A stretch of DNA of 5,400 nt, taken from NCBI GenBank assembly GCA_003557965.1, contig PWND01000352.1, forward strand, positions 1 to 5,400. The letters are read 5' to 3'. Source of the DNA: Bacteroidales bacterium. GTDB lineage: Bacteria > Bacteroidota > Bacteroidia > Bacteroidales > UBA7960. The notes under the pieces were generated by a model, which worked only from the letters and a program-made list of their open reading frames with translations, made no database searches and had not been told where the DNA came from. This document shows, piece after piece, positions 4,953 through 5,400 of this stretch. Position 1 is the stretch's first letter. Each line of letters begins with the position of its first letter. Made by a program: the position numbers and the translations under genes.

Positions 4953-5400
4953 TATTATTGTAATTGCAGATACAAGTTGTTTAATTGCTCTTTCTAAAAT
5001 TGAAGCAATTGAACTATTGAATAAATTATACGATAAGGTTTTTGTCACAAAAGAAATTGCCCTGGAATATGGCGAAAAACTTCCGGAATGGATATTTATT
5101 GAAACAGTTAAGAACAAAAAATACCAACAACTTCTTGACCTTTATCTTGATTTGGGTGAAGCATCGGCAATTGCGCTCGCATTGGAGAAGGTTGATGTGC
5201 TATTAATTCTTGATGATTTAAAAGGAAGAAAAGAAGCAGAAAAACTGGGATTTAAGGTCACTGGGACTTTGGGAGTTCTTTTTAAATCAAAGGAGATGGG
5301 ATTGATTGCACAGTTGAAGCCATATATTGAAAAACTGAAAAAGGTTGGCTTTAGAGTTTCACCTAAGATCGAATTAGAAATTTTGAGAAAAAGTAAAGAA
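4945..5400 (+). CDS. PIN-like DUF3368 protein, probable toxin (3' end cut by window)
   Basis: An open frame runs from ATG 4945 to the window end without a stop, giving 152 residues. It matches the DUF3368 / COG2405 PIN-like family: IADTSCLIALSKI near the N-terminus with Asp9, LGEASAIALAL (70-80) with Glu72, ILDDLKGRKEAEKLG (88-102) with Asp90 and Asp91, GTLGVLFKSKEMGLI (107-121), and GFRVSPKIELEILRKSKE (135-152). The acidic residues Asp9, Glu72 and Asp90/91 fit the metal-binding site of PIN nucleases, so it is probably an RNase-type toxin neutralised by the UPF0175 protein encoded just upstream. Family members usually end shortly after the LEEILR-like helix, so only a few codons are likely missing. 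The gene begins inside the antitoxin gene in another frame, with no independent promoter seen. Activity is inferred. Confidence 0.85.
   Translation, partial: MPNIIVIADTSCLIALSKIEAIELLNKLYDKVFVTKEIALEYGEKLPEWIFIETVKNKKYQQLLDLYLDLGEASAIALALEKVDVLLILDDLKGRKEAEKLGFKVTGTLGVLFKSKEMGLIAQLKPYIEKLKKVGFRVSPKIELEILRKSKE

Noticed and set aside
4926..5117. Minus-strand frame across the antitoxin-toxin junction
   Set aside because: It is opposite the DUF3368 gene, whose motifs are intact; the translated peptide is unremarkable.

Overview
The window looks like a chromosomal segment from an AT-rich member of the Bacteroidota. Three things point that way. Candidate promoters have the TTTG / TAnnTTTG form typical of the primary sigma factor of this phylum. 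Shine-Dalgarno sites are weak or absent. The protein types also fit: a ~636-residue RecQ with a late zinc finger, a short lipoprotein with a charged post-cysteine stretch, and an exported ankyrin protein with a beta-rich tail. This is inference from sequence features; no 16S or other marker gene is present.

Layout, left to right. Positions 1-290 are non-coding and contain a cluster of GC-rich hairpins, several followed by a GTTTAT-type tail on one strand or the other; I read this as a REP/BIME-like repeat cluster cut by the left window edge. Positions 291-558 hold no supported gene. A degenerate hexamer repeat (542-571) lies across the stop codon of the next gene. On the minus strand come a 141-residue lipoprotein of unknown function (559-984) and, upstream of it, a 465-residue exported protein (1173-2570) with seven exact 33-residue ankyrin repeats plus a cap and a C-terminal beta-rich, probably outer-membrane barrel, domain.

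A 108-bp AT-rich gap (2571-2678) separates the ankyrin gene from the divergent recQ (2679-4589, plus strand, TTG start). It contains two candidate promoters, one per strand, interleaved and symmetric about a perfect 16-bp palindrome: the -33 and -7 boxes of both directions share one dyad axis. This is the most unusual non-coding structure in the window.

After recQ and a 135-bp gap with its own TAnnTTTG promoter comes a toxin-antitoxin-like pair: a UPF0175 (COG2886-type) small HTH protein (4725-4952) and an overlapping PIN-like DUF3368 (COG2405-type) gene (from 4945), which runs off the right edge probably only a few codons short of its end.

How the genes relate: the UPF0175/DUF3368 pair is a clear functional unit. 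The ankyrin gene and the lipoprotein gene are co-oriented, and both products appear to be envelope proteins, but each has its own candidate promoter. RecQ is a housekeeping recombination/repair helicase, and its link to the ankyrin gene may be only the shared promoter region. I found no wholly new defence or mobile system; the ankyrin-barrel protein, the symmetric promoter and the repeat cluster deserve the second look.
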